Shown here: positions 33,570 through 42,241 of the stretch, piece after piece
Numbering within the stretch: the first letter of the stretch is position 1
Layout: every line of letters starts with the position of its first letter
Source of the DNA: Bradyrhizobium cenepequi
Lineage (GTDB): Bacteria > Pseudomonadota > Alphaproteobacteria > Rhizobiales > Xanthobacteraceae
DNA length: 64,000 nucleotides
Direction: 5' to 3'
NCBI RefSeq assembly: GCF_020329485.1
Contig: NZ_JAGKJI010000017.1
Location: forward strand, 1 to 64,000
The notes under the pieces: model-generated
Told to the model about the DNA's origin: nothing
The model's input: the letters and a program-made list of their open reading frames with translations, nothing else
Databases searched by the model: none
Program-made: the position numbers and the translations under genes

Positions 33570-33700
33570 AGATCGCCGCGGCGTTCTTACCTCGGCTAAC
33601 ATTGGCGGCGATGTCCGCGAGCTCAAAAAACTGCCGCCTGGCATGAGCCCACCAGAGTGCGGGCGTGACCGATCCCTGCACCGTAAGCCCCGGGTGAGGG
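33570..33700 (-). pseudogene. IS66-family TnpC scrap
   Basis: Minus strand SVTPALWWAHARRQFFELADI then AANVSRGKNAAAISP corresponds to the catalytic-core segment of IS66 transposases (CWAHARRxFFELAD…G). About 45 residues remain of ca. 500. No ends visible. Confidence 0.65.
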
Positions 33701-33817
33701 CCGCCTTCGAGATTTCCCGACGGCAAGCCGAAGCAACGCTATGGGACTTAGAGTATTTATCTTATTGACAATACTCATGGTTTCTTGTTCGCATAACATA
33801 GATTATGGAATATATTC

Positions 33818-34261
33818 CTAGATTCCGAAAAGCCGACGCTGCTGGTTTGCCCCCAACCGACGTTTCTTATGGTGCGTTCGCTGTCTTCGCAGGACACCGT
33901 CGCGTTGACGCCGCTTTCGTTCCCGCTTGCGCCGAACTGGCGCTATGGAAGGCATCGGTGACAGAGCCGTGGCCGGCGTCGGCTCCTCGACCGCGCGGAC
34001 GGCAAGCAGCTCCGTTGCTTGGGCGGGTGCGGGCCGCGCCTCCATGATCTCGAGAACTGAGCGACCCTTGTCAGTGACACGCCAGCCGCCGTTCATCCGC
34101 TCGATGAGACCTTGGGAGAAGATATCCAGGTCGGGCACGCGGGCTGCCAATCGCTTCGTGCGTTCGGCCCAGTCCCGTCCGCTGGTCGCCAGAATCGCCA
34201 TATCGCGCTTGAGGTCCGCCATCGGGGCGAACCCGTCTGGATAGCTAACCGGAGAGTTCAT
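33818..34261 (-). CDS. Hypothetical protein with winged-helix-like core and basic tail
   Basis: 147 aa. DLKRDMAILATSGRDWAERTKRLAARVPDLDIFSQGLIERMNGGWRVTDKGRSVLEIMEARP reads like a small wHTH (helix, helix, GGWRVTDKG wing), followed by a Pro/Ala linker and a very basic C-terminus (RRKRERKRRQRD, HHKKRRLG). Start ATG at 34261 overlaps the divergent start at 34260 (shared CATG) and has no clear ribosome site; ATG 34222 is an alternative. Possibly a nucleic-acid-binding protein. Confidence 0.5.
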   Translation of the reverse strand: MNSPVSYPDGFAPMADLKRDMAILATSGRDWAERTKRLAARVPDLDIFSQGLIERMNGGWRVTDKGRSVLEIMEARPAPAQATELLAVRAVEEPTPATALSPMPSIAPVRRKRERKRRQRDGVLRRQRTHHKKRRLGANQQRRLFGI

Positions 34262-34631
34262 GAGTTTGAAAGCAACCACCGCCGGCGCTTCGAACGAGCC
34301 GATCCTGCATTGCCCCAAATGCAATCACGAGATCCGGCTAACGGAGTCTCTGGCCGCTCCCCTTCTCGCTGAAACCCGTCAGCGCTTTCAACAGCGGCTA
34401 GCCAGCGAAGATGCAGAGATGGAGCGTAAGACCGAGGCGCTGCGGCTGGAACGCGAGCAGATATCCGACACTCGTTGCGGCGATTCGGCACGTGCGCGAA
34501 GTGTGATAAGTAACGGTGGGACACCTGCGAGCCGAACGCAGAGATCAGAGTTGTGTGAAAATGCTCGCATAGGTTGGCCGGATTCGACCAAACTGCGCCG
34601 CAAATCACCCCAAAGTGTCGCCGCATCCTAA
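34260..34631 (+). pseudogene. DUF2130-type protein, N-terminal fragment
   Basis: MSLKATTAGASNEPILHCPKCNHEIRLTESLAAPLLAE, then RFQQRLASEDAEMERKTEALRLEREQIS, is the zinc-knuckle plus coiled-coil start of DUF2130 nuclease-like proteins (normally >400 aa). After about residue 70 the sequence turns to unrelated Ser/Arg-rich text and ends, next to an IS5 remnant. The ribosome site GGAGAG supports this start. Truncated, not expected to work. Confidence 0.6.
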
Positions 34632-35340
34632 AAGACAGCGGTGGCAGATTTGGGAAATAAGAAAAACCCGCCGATTCGGCGGGTTGCGCCGCTTGCCGGT
34701 CTTACTCAGATGTCCATCAATCGCGATATGCGGGGTAACCGATCTATCTCTCAGGTCATGTACGAACTGCGTGACATCATAGGCCTTATCCGCTCCCAGA
34801 GTGATCCGCTTCGCGCACCCACGCCTGTCGATCAGGGCAAGCGCAATCTCCCGTTCGGCGGTGCCGGTCGCTTGGCTCACCCCACCCAAAACCGCTAAGC
34901 CATTGCGGTTCTCCATCAGAGCATGGCCCATATAGCTCAGCTTGGCTGGCTGGCTGCCCGTCACCCTTCTTGCAGAGCCGCGCCTCGGGATCGGTCGTGC
35001 TCGCATGGGTCTCGTTGGATCGCTTCTCCTTGTGGAAGCTGCGCTCGGCGTTGCGTCCCGGACCGTCCTCGTCTTTGTCGCTACCATCCTTCTTCCGGAA
35101 GCTCTTGATCGAAGCCCAGGCTTCAATCAGCGTACCATCCACCGAGAAGTGATCGCTTGATAGCAGGCGCTTGACCTTTGGCTGCGCCAAAAGCGCGTTC
35201 AGGAACTTGGCCGCAATCTCGCCCTCAAGCAGCCGGTCGCGGTTCACTGAGGATCGGCTCCTCGGCGTCCAATCGTCGCGATGGAAGCGCAGGGATTGGC
35301 GCGACCCGGCAGCTGGGCCGCCTTCTTCCACGAGTGGGAG
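34620..35340 (-). pseudogene. IS5/IS1182-like transposase remnant
   Basis: Minus strand: NRDRLLEGEIAAKFLNALLAQPKVKRLLSSDHFSVDGTLIEAWASIKSF (first catalytic Asp), then after a shift AKLSYMGHALMENRNGLAV, ALIDRRGCAKRITLGADKAYDVTQFVHDL (second Asp) and a C-terminus cut soon after VTPHIAIDGH. At least two frameshifts and a 3' deletion. The copy blocks the end of the DUF2130 gene. Confidence 0.8.
34659..34686 (-). terminator. Rho-independent terminator-like hairpin
   Basis: AACCCGCCGA-T-TCGGCGGGTT (34665-34685) is a near-perfect stem, followed on the minus strand by TTTTTC. It would stop minus-strand transcription leaving the transposase remnant. Confidence 0.55.
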
Positions 35341-35395
35341 AGGCGCGGACGGCCCCAGCTGCGGGCGGGCGCCCAGTCTACACGTCAGACCAGAA

Positions 35396-35707
35396 CTACT
35401 TCTTCATCACCCCTCCGGGCGATGCGGCGTCGCCCTTGCGATCAGGCGCCCCGGCTGGACCGGCTCCTTGGGTGCTCGGCTCCTTGGCGGATGGGGCCGA
35501 GCTTTGTGCGGCTGGTCCCGTCCTGCTGTTCTTCATGTTCGCGCCGCCTCCGGTCGTCGAGCCACTCATGGACTCTCCTGTGGTGGTTTTACTGCCAGCC
35601 GGCCCGCCAGCTTGCGAACTACCTCCAGCGCTGCTGCCCGTTTGCGCCATTGCGACGGCCGATGACAATACAAAAACTGCGGCTAAACTGATCGTCTTAA
35701 TCCTCAT
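35396..35707 (-). CDS. Small secreted Ser/Gly/Pro-rich protein
   Basis: 103 aa. Signal peptide MRIKTISLAAVFVLSSAVAMA, cleavage near AMAQ. The mature chain is low-complexity (GSSAGGSSQAGGPAGS, TTTGESMSGSTTGGG) ending GGVMKK, predicted disordered and secreted. GAGGGAA precedes the second of two tandem ATGs (35710/35707). Function unknown. Confidence 0.6.
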   Translation of the reverse strand: MRIKTISLAAVFVLSSAVAMAQTGSSAGGSSQAGGPAGSKTTTGESMSGSTTGGGANMKNSRTGPAAQSSAPSAKEPSTQGAGPAGAPDRKGDAASPGGVMKK

Positions 35708-35836
35708 CATTTCCCTCACAGAGCTGCTGCCCGTCGCGCCAACCGATGCCACAATGATCCGTTCCCATCGGCAACTGCAGTTGGAACGAAAGGTCGCACC
35801 TCCAATTTGTCAGCCTTTCGTATTGGAGTTATTTGA

Positions 35837-36760
35837 GTGGCGTTTCAGCGCAGGAAGCCGGCGGCGATCGGCATCAAGGCGCCCTACCCGGGCTTCATCG
35901 AGCCTGAATTGGCCGCCCCGGTCGATCGAGTGCCCTCCGGGACGCGCTGGCTTCATGAGATCAAGTTCGATGGCTACCGCGTCCAGCTTCACATAGCCAA
36001 CGAGGCAATCAGGATATTCACGCGGCGCGGCTACGACTGGACCAGGCGCTTCAAGAAGATTGCCGCCGACGCCTACGAGATCAATGCGGGGTCGGCGATC
36101 ATCGACGGCGAGGTCGTGGTGCCATCGCAGGACGGGACCACGGATTTCTCCGTCCTGCAGAACGAGCTGAAAGGCAGGTCCACCAAGATCGTGATGGTGG
36201 CTTTCGATCTGCTGTACCTCAACGGCTATGACCTTCGGAAGCTGCCGCTGGTCGAACGCAAGACCCATCTTAAGAAGCTGATTGACGGGGCGCCCGTCCA
36301 GTTCAGCGAAAGCTTTGATCTCGACGGTCACGAGATGTACCAGCATGCCTGCAAGGTCGGGCTCGAGGGCGTTGTTTCCAAAGTGCGCGACAGCCGCTAC
36401 GGCCCGGGTCGCGGCGGGGATTGGGTGAAGGTGACTTGCCGGCAACACGAGACGCTAACCATCGCCGGCTTCGCCCTGGACGAAGGCAAATGGGATGGCA
36501 TTTATCTCGGCCGGCGCAAGGGCGACGCGCTCATTTATGCAGGCAAGGTCGACCACGGCTTTGATAAGACCTCGGCCGCAGATCTGCAGAAGCGCTTAAC
36601 GCCCCTCATCCGGAAGATGCAGCCCTACGCAAAACGGATCGCACGCAAGGGCATATGGGTTGAGCCTAAACTGCTGGCCGAGGTCGAGTACCGCGCGAAG
36701 TCGGCGGAGGGCAAGGTGCGGCACCCCTTCTTTAAGGGCCTGCGGGAGGACCTGCGATGA
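35837..36760 (+). CDS. ATP-dependent DNA ligase (LigD ligase-domain type / LigC-like)
   Basis: 307 aa. Adenylation domain with motif I EIKFDGYR (Lys at ca. residue 43), RGYDWTRRF, motif III IIDGEVVVP, VAFDLLYLNG (motif IIIa), motif IV LEGVVSKVRDSRY and motif V DWVKVTC, then an OB domain (residues ca. 200-305, GIYLGRRKGDALIYAGKVDHGF…). It seals DNA nicks using ATP and belongs with Ku-linked end-joining or repair ligases; no Ku gene is visible here. Overlaps the next gene by 4 bp (ATGA). Start follows ATTTGAGTGGCG; GTG codons nearby are alternatives. Confidence 0.88.
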   Translation: MAFQRRKPAAIGIKAPYPGFIEPELAAPVDRVPSGTRWLHEIKFDGYRVQLHIANEAIRIFTRRGYDWTRRFKKIAADAYEINAGSAIIDGEVVVPSQDGTTDFSVLQNELKGRSTKIVMVAFDLLYLNGYDLRKLPLVERKTHLKKLIDGAPVQFSESFDLDGHEMYQHACKVGLEGVVSKVRDSRYGPGRGGDWVKVTCRQHETLTIAGFALDEGKWDGIYLGRRKGDALIYAGKVDHGFDKTSAADLQKRLTPLIRKMQPYAKRIARKGIWVEPKLLAEVEYRAKSAEGKVRHPFFKGLREDLR

Positions 36761-36957
36761 AGTGGTGCGCCCGCTGCGACAACTGCCGATGGGTTTGCGA
36801 GAACCATCCTGATAAGCAATGGCTGGGAGACGACGCCTGCGAGTGCGGCGGAGCCGGTGCGCCGTGTCCAGTCTGCAACCACACTGACGAAAACATCCCA
36901 CCGGAGCTGCCAGAGGGCTTTGAGGCCATCTCACTGGATAACGACAATACAGATTGA
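36757..36957 (+). CDS. Cys-rich small protein coupled to the DNA ligase
   Basis: 66 aa with eight Cys: MKWCARCDNCRWVCENH, ACECGGAGAPCPVCN, likely two zinc sites, then an acidic tail (IPPELPEGFEAISLDNDNTD). The start overlaps the ligase stop, so it is co-translated; the combination suggests an accessory DNA-repair or regulatory factor. A small protein of this type is known to me only as hypothetical in Rhizobiales. Confidence 0.7.
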   Translation: MKWCARCDNCRWVCENHPDKQWLGDDACECGGAGAPCPVCNHTDENIPPELPEGFEAISLDNDNTD

Positions 36958-37104
36958 GTGGATCAAAATCGTCTAGTCTGGAGCGCAGCAGCTTCTAATC
37001 GCGAGGAGATCTCTGGCGCTCGTGCTTCTTTCCTCGTTTTTTGGAACTCTGAACCCGCTTGGCTCGTTCGCCATCAATAGGCGTGCAATCTCGTGGCCGA
37101 TGTA

Positions 37105-37449
37105 ATGATGGCGCCACTTCGGAATACGTATCGGCCGAACCTCCGGTATCACCTGAAGGTCCACTCCTTTCGCATCTTCACGGCCATCGCCGCATGGCTG
37201 CTCATTGTCGCAGCGTTCTATGAGAAGCCAGAGTTGCTCACCGGCGCTCAGCGCTCCCTGCAACGTGGCATAGAAGCCATCGGCGACGCGATCCCGCCGC
37301 CGTGGGGACCACGGATCGAGTTCGTCTTCCGAGAGCTCGGCGGTTTGATCTGGCTTCAGATCACGCTGTTTGTGCTTGTACTTCGAGTGGTACTGTCGAC
37401 TATCGCTGCGATGTGGCGATTTGGTTTACGCCGAGAGCGCAACTTCTAA
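37105..37449 (+). CDS. Two-span inner-membrane hypothetical protein
   Basis: About 114 aa from ATG 37105 (GTG 37093 possible). TM1 FRIFTAIAAWLLIVAAFY, amphipathic middle (SLQRGIEAIGDAIPPPWGPRIEFVFRELG), TM2 LIWLQITLFVLVLRVVL, Arg-rich end. Fits a small membrane protein family of Bradyrhizobium. No function known. Confidence 0.55.
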   Translation: MMAPLRNTYRPNLRYHLKVHSFRIFTAIAAWLLIVAAFYEKPELLTGAQRSLQRGIEAIGDAIPPPWGPRIEFVFRELGGLIWLQITLFVLVLRVVLSTIAAMWRFGLRRERNF

Positions 37450-37633
37450 TCTCAACAAACGCAGTAGCTGTCGCAAGTGGGCTAGCGCGTCGGTCGGGAC
37501 CGGCGGCAGCATGTCCATGTCCTTCCCGCCGGGCGAACGGGTCGCCTGTCCAGGAGATGGGAACTGTTTCTTACGGCGGCCGCGGCCCGCCCGAACGTAC
37601 CGCGCTTCGAGAGGCGAAGTCCGCCCCTCTAAG

Positions 37634-37921
37634 TCATATCCTGAATTCGTCCATTCGCCGGCCTGATTGCAACTGTTTTGCCAGCCAGCGCGGACACCTG
37701 CCCCGACCGGCCCACGTCTCAGCCGGATCATCAGGATTTCGATACTTGGGAGAGACTCGCGGATACGGTCGCCGTCCAGAAAGCGGTTGTTCTAACCGAT
37801 TCAATCTGTCGACGAACCGTTGCTTCTGCTGTGTGATCTTTTCCTTCAGCACGTCTGAGATTTCGACGTGCAACGTCCATAGACGATCGAGATCCATTTT
37901 TTCGAGTTCAGCTCGCCGCAT
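37634..37921 (-). CDS. H-NS-family nucleoid protein
   Basis: 95 aa. N-terminal oligomerisation helix (ELEKMDLDRLWTLHVEISDVLKEKITQQKQRF, coiled coil), linker, then the H-NS-type DNA-binding end YRNPDDPAETWAGRGRCPRWLAKQL (core TWAGRGRxPxW) and RRMDEFRI. Binds AT-rich DNA and silences foreign genes. Upstream (37930-38030) lies unusually AT-rich DNA with the palindrome TAAGAAATCTTA, a plausible autoregulatory site. Such proteins are often carried on islands as silencers. Confidence 0.82.
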   Translation of the reverse strand: MRRAELEKMDLDRLWTLHVEISDVLKEKITQQKQRFVDRLNRLEQPLSGRRPYPRVSPKYRNPDDPAETWAGRGRCPRWLAKQLQSGRRMDEFRI

Positions 37922-38035
37922 TTATGTCCCCATTGTTTAAAGTCGCTGGCCCGCCAAGTAAAAATAAGATTTCTTACCTTGGTTAAATTGAGACTAAAAT
38001 GCGCAATTAAATCGGGATTTTATTGACGATCTCGG
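37922..38035 (-). promoter_or_regulatory. AT-rich upstream region of the H-NS-like gene
   Basis: About 100 bp far richer in A/T than the surroundings, with AAAATAAGATTTCTTA and TTAAATTGAGAC stretches. The only such island nearby. Likely promoter and H-NS nucleation site; exact -35/-10 cannot be fixed by eye. Confidence 0.45.
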
Positions 38036-38135
38036 ATTATCCCCGTGCGGCTTACGCGCTCTGTCGTGTGGTGGATCGCATAATGGCGGCCCAGCTCGGC
38101 CTGCCGGTCTTCCTGTGCTGCTGTTTTGGCGGCAA

Positions 38136-39104
38136 TCACTTCGCCGTCACGTTCCCGCCTGCCAGGATCTTCGCCTCGAACGCGCGCCGCGCTGACTCCG
38201 GCAGCAGCGTACTCGTCAACGCTGCCAGCACACCCCGGTTGCGCACTTTCGCGATGATGTCGGGGCGCTGGCCGTAGCGTTTCCATACGCGAATCATCTC
38301 CGCGACTGTGCAATCGAACTTGTGTCTGACGATGTGGCCGAAGGCCGTGTTACGCGAAGTGACGTCCCGCGGCTCTGCGAGCGTTCGACCAAGCTCGAGT
38401 TTTTTCTCGATTATCCTCCGCACAGCCGCATGCTTGGTCTGCTTTGCTGCCGCCCTCGCCGCTTTGGTCTGCTCGCGGAGTTCTTCCTTGCTCGGTAGCG
38501 GCGGCGGTGAAGGCAGGGTGCGGCGCAGCTTGTGCTTCCAAGATCCGCTCCAGCGCGGACGGGGCCTCGCTCACGTAGAAATATTCCAGCGCACGCATTT
38601 GCTCGAAAACGTCGAGCAATGGAATTTGATCGAAAGCTTCGATGAGTTCGATGCCGCCATCCTTGTGTGGCCTGATTGCGTGGGAGACGGCCCGTACCAT
38701 CATTTCGGATAGCGCGTTCTCATTCCCTTCCGATTCGGTGATGCAGCGGAGCGTCATTACGACGTGCCCCTGACCGTCTATATCGAAATATCGGAGATGT
38801 AGAGTTGCCGTTGCAGGTAGATCCGCGAGCCTTGGTCGAGTGCATCAATCTCGAGTGCAGCAAGGATTTTCTGCAGCTTCCCTTGCCATGGCTCGCGCGA
38901 CCAGCGATGTATAGCGACGTCGACCGGCCCCGGCGCGCTATCGTTGTCCTCCCCCTCGTCCTCGATCTGGGCCGGCAGTGGTCGCGCCGCCATCTTTCCC
39001 TCTATCGTCTCCAAACAGAACTCTCAGCCGACCAATTTGCGCGAGGTGTTCGGTACACGACGCAAACGAGAGGTAGGCGCCTTTCCGCGCGTTTTCTTAC
39101 TCAT
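38136..39104 (-). pseudogene. Conserved hypothetical gene with stop and frameshifts
   Basis: Starts MSKKTRGKAPTSRLRR after CTGGAG, meets TGA at codon 27, continues EFCLETIEGKMAARP, WQGKLQKILAALEIDALDQ and LQRQLYISD. It then needs a shift near 38785 to reach DIDGQGHVVMTLRCITES, and another near 38540 to reach PPPLPSKEELREQ and the C-terminal VRRIIEKKLELGRTLAEPRD ... RVWKRYGQRPDIIAKVRNRG. Three lesions. The protein is of unknown function. Confidence 0.5.
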
Positions 39105-39109
39105 CTCCA

Positions 39110-39764
39110 GGAATACCCTGGCCGCTGTCTCGAACATGAGCATTCCCCGTATGCCTTACCAAACTCCTCAATGGTGACTACGTCGCAGCGAAGGATCTAT
39201 CTGACGAACTCATCCAACTGGCTGAAGAAAAGAGCTCAATCTTCTGGAAGAGCGCCGGAATGTTACGGCGCGCAACAGTTCTGGCTTCAACAGGCAAAGC
39301 CTCGGATTGCGCTCGGTATATTCACCACCGCGATCCCCGCAACGCGATCAACGGGAACCACGATTTACCTGCCAGTGTGGCTCTCCCATTTGGCAAAGGC
39401 CTATGGTGAGCTTGGCCAATTCTATGACGCTTGGCGTTGCATTGAAGAAGCCAAGACGCTCCTCGAAACAACAAAGGAACAATGGCACGAGGCGGAGCTC
39501 CATCGCATCGCGGGCGAAATTGCGCTAATGCCGACAGAGCTGGATGCGGCAAAGGCCCAAGCCCATTTCGAGCGGTCGCTCGCGATCGCCCGCGGCCAGC
39601 AGGCGAGATCATGGGAGTTGCGCGCGGCCACGAGCCTAGCCCGCCTATGGCGCGATCAAGGAAAACCGGATGACGCCAAACAGCTGCTTGTTCCAGTCTT
39701 CGGTTGGTTCAGCGAAGGCTTTGGGACGCTCGATCTGAAACAGGCCAAGGCCCTGCTCACTTAA
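39110..39764 (+). pseudogene. TPR C-terminus of an adenylate-cyclase/ATPase-type regulator
   Basis: Pieces: EHEHSPYALP and LLNGDYVAAKDLSDELIQLAEEKSSIFWKSAGML, then after a shift near 39310 STGTTIYLPVWLSHLAKAYGELGQFYDAWRCIEEAKTLLE, WHEAELHRIAGEIAL, AQAHFERSLAIARGQQARSWELRAATSLARLWRDQGK. These TPR repeats end the large class III cyclase/AAA proteins of Bradyrhizobium. The N-terminal cyclase and ATPase parts are missing. Confidence 0.65.
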
Positions 39765-39771
39765 CTAGCCG

Positions 39772-40770
39772 CTACTCTCGCCCAGGCCGGGCCGTCACGC
39801 CGCCCGTCCGCCCCATAGCTTCAGCCGACTTGGTTGATTTCGCCGGCTGTGGATTTGTCTCGGTTGCAACCGCACTGCTTACGAAGCGACCCTGCACCCG
39901 TTTGGGCGTCAACTCGACCACCGCTGCATTGGGGCTGCCCGGCTGATTAACCATACCAGTGGTGACGAGATTGGTCAGTCGCAATTCTTCTCGCGACAGT
40001 TCATGCAGATCTTCCCACGGCGGCACGTTCAGCGACAGCAACAACAGATCACCCGCGCCGCCCATGTCGAAGGTGTATTTTGCGAGACGGCCGATATCGC
40101 GTTCCACAATCATCAGATCATCTGCGCTGTAGGTTGCGGCCCGCGCATCGTCGGCGCGGTCACCCATCCAGATCTGATGCACGCGGACATGCGCCTGTTC
40201 CGGCACGTAGCGCAACTTGCCCGACAGCAGCAGAAAGACGCACATGGATTCGCAATAGGCCTCTGGCGACACGTTGGCGCGCACGCCGCGTGCGCTATGG
40301 GTAAGCACGCTCACTCCGACGGTCGTCAACATCCCGAGCTCGCGGAAGCGCCGTCCAAGCTCGATCGAGTCGTTGACCGAACCGCCGCTGGAATCCAGCA
40401 CCATGGTCGCGCCACTGAGCTGTCGGCCGTGCGCGAATTCATCGAAATCCCTTGGACTATCGGCGGTCACTATGCCGACCGCGCTGACCCAGCCCTGGCA
40501 ATTCGGCTGGCAGCCAACCCAGCTGAACTTCATCGGCAATTTGCGTTCCTCGAGGGCAACGGCGGCATGCGCCGAACCACCCAGCATAGCCATCAATGCG
40601 ATGCAAAGGGCGGCGCCAACGAGCAGCATCCAACTTCGGATTTCCGCCCAACGAGCGCGAGGAGAGGCTAGATCTGAGATGCAGGCGCATTCCGAGGATT
40701 CGGCCCTCGAGATTGTCGCCAGGTTGATCGAGAGCGAGACGGCAAACAGCAACACCCGTATCACGAGCAT
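39772..40770 (-). CDS. ClpP-like (COG3904-type) periplasmic protein
   Basis: 332 aa with an N-terminal hydrophobic leader and a second signal-like stretch at residues 48-68 (MLLVGAALCIALMAMLGGSA). The core resembles the ClpP/crotonase-like periplasmic proteins COG3904: ATMVLDSSGGSVNDSIELG (oxyanion Gly-Gly strand), CESMCVFLLLSGKLRYV (putative Ser nucleophile in ESMC) and HVRVHQIW (His). C-terminus Pro/Thr-rich. GAGGTGA precedes ATG 40770. Peptidase activity is possible but unproven. The 90-aa gene at 40792 lies just upstream on the same strand. Confidence 0.65.
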   Translation of the reverse strand: MLVIRVLLFAVSLSINLATISRAESSECACISDLASPRARWAEIRSWMLLVGAALCIALMAMLGGSAHAAVALEERKLPMKFSWVGCQPNCQGWVSAVGIVTADSPRDFDEFAHGRQLSGATMVLDSSGGSVNDSIELGRRFRELGMLTTVGVSVLTHSARGVRANVSPEAYCESMCVFLLLSGKLRYVPEQAHVRVHQIWMGDRADDARAATYSADDLMIVERDIGRLAKYTFDMGGAGDLLLLSLNVPPWEDLHELSREELRLTNLVTTGMVNQPGSPNAAVVELTPKRVQGRFVSSAVATETNPQPAKSTKSAEAMGRTGGVTARPGRE

Positions 40771-40791
40771 GATTCCGTCACCTCGGCCTGG

Positions 40792-41064
40792 CTATCGGGT
40801 GGGGCTAGCCGGATCTCGACGGCGTACATACAGCGGCGACAGCTGGTGCTGCCCGGCCGGCGGTACGGCTTCAGAATCGAAATTTACCCGGGGCTGATGC
40901 TCGGCGCGCCATTTCGGGCCGGGGCCACGCATGTGGTGCAGCTCGGGCCGGTAGCTATCGCGCACGTCCATGATCAGGTTGTGAACGACGCTGGCGAAGT
41001 CAGAGGCTGACTCAGCCGCCTTGCGAGCAAAACCTGGCAATGCGGTTGCATCTATGATTCTCAT
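40792..41064 (-). CDS. Small hypothetical protein upstream of the ClpP-like gene
   Basis: 90 aa, MRIIDATALPGFARKAAES then DFASVVHNLIMDVRDSYRPELHHMRGPGPKWRAEHQ. Ribosome site GGAGGAG before the ATG. It ends 21 bp before the next start, so the two form an operon. No signal peptide; function unknown. Confidence 0.55.
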   Translation of the reverse strand: MRIIDATALPGFARKAAESASDFASVVHNLIMDVRDSYRPELHHMRGPGPKWRAEHQPRVNFDSEAVPPAGQHQLSPLYVRRRDPASPTR

Positions 41065-41896
41065 CGCTGAACTCCTCCCGTTGTCTTGCCGCTCGACGCA
41101 TCGGCGGTTACATTCCAAGTGTAGTCACAGATAATGGACCTAACCATTGCACAGAGGTGGATCCGTACCGGGACCTTTGGCTGTGCAGGGCATACTTAGG
41201 TTTAGGATTCTGCCCGCCTTTGCCTTGCGACTGATGGGAACGCCGCGCCTCGTTCGAGCAGCCGGGGTGACGCTGTTATTCTCCAAGTGCACTCGCAAGG
41301 TCGCAAAGCCATGCCAAGCGACAAGTCGAATCTTCCGAGATGTGCAAAACGCACTGTGCGTCTACCAGCTTAGCATTGGGCAGATTTCAGGTTTTGGCCC
41401 ATCGCGAGATTTCGCTGCGCTGAAGAATTTGGTCGATATCGAGGGCGTGGCGGACATCAGCAAACCGCAACAATCCAGCTTTTATGAGTCGCCCTAAACC
41501 AACGGATGGTAGGCTCCTACTAAGTACGGCTTTGGCCATACCCGCGTGCAATGGCTTCAACGGGCGTTGGGTGCTACGGATCAAAAATCGATGTAGGAAG
41601 ACGGATGCAATGCAGCGGAACCGGACCCGTGAGCCGGCAGTTGCAAGACAAGGTCGGCGGCGTAGCGCCCGCCGGCCTTTCTCTTGATCAAGCGGCGAGC
41701 TGAACTTCCCCACATTGTGGTGATTTGTGCCGTCACCTCGTGCGACCTTCATGATCAACGACGAAGGAATCCCTACCTCAGGCGTTGACATCGACGACCA
41801 CGCGACCGCGGATGGTCCCAGCGAAACTGACGATAGATTTAGCGCAAACCCGTTCAAATCCGGGATCGGCGCCCGGACCCCACGCCGATTCACAGA
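41065..41896. other. Mostly empty region
   Basis: No gene that I can support. It contains the hairpin described at 41652-41686. Confidence 0.35.
41652..41686 (+). terminator. Terminator-like hairpin
   Basis: GGTCGGCGG / CCGCCGGCC stem (one G-T pair) with an 8-10-nt loop, followed by TTTCTCTT. No gene is clearly upstream, so its role is uncertain. Confidence 0.4.
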
Positions 41897-42241
41897 CTGG
41901 TCCCATTCATCCGCAACGGACCGCTGATTTGGTGGCTCTATCCGCTCTTCGGTCACGGCACCGCCAGCTATTTCCTCGGCGTCTTCGAGTGGACGTTCGG
42001 GACCCTGCTGCTCGCAGGCTTCTGGGACAAGGGCCTCGGCATCCTCGGCGCTCTCGGCTCGACCGGCACCTTCATCGCAACCGTCACGATCATTCCGTTC
42101 ATGCCGGAGGGCTGGGACGCCGCTGCGGGAGGCTTCCCCGCGATGACCGGTAACATGCCTTTCCTCTTGAAGGACGTCGTTCTGCTCGCCGTCTCACTCT
42201 ATCTACTGAGGCAGGATGCAATTCGACTGATCCGCCAATGA
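41897..42241 (+). pseudogene. DUF417 membrane protein, 5'-truncated
   Basis: VPFIRNGPLIWWLYPLFG, GVFEWTFGTLLLAGFW, LGILGALGSTGTFIATVTIIPFMPEGW and GGFPAMTGNMPFLLKDVVLLAVSLYLL match the last two thirds of DUF417 (YkgB/RclC-like) proteins, which normally have ca. 60 more N-terminal residues with TM1. No ATG or GTG start exists before a TAG upstream. Truncated gene. Confidence 0.7.

Noticed and set aside
33730..33810. Strong promoter (TTGACA near 33768)
   Set aside because: No acceptable -10 element at 16-18 bp and no plus-strand gene follows.
38805..39160. N-terminal part of a 319-codon plus-strand frame
   Set aside because: Antisense to the decayed minus-strand gene; only the part after ca. 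39110 has TPR-type sequence.
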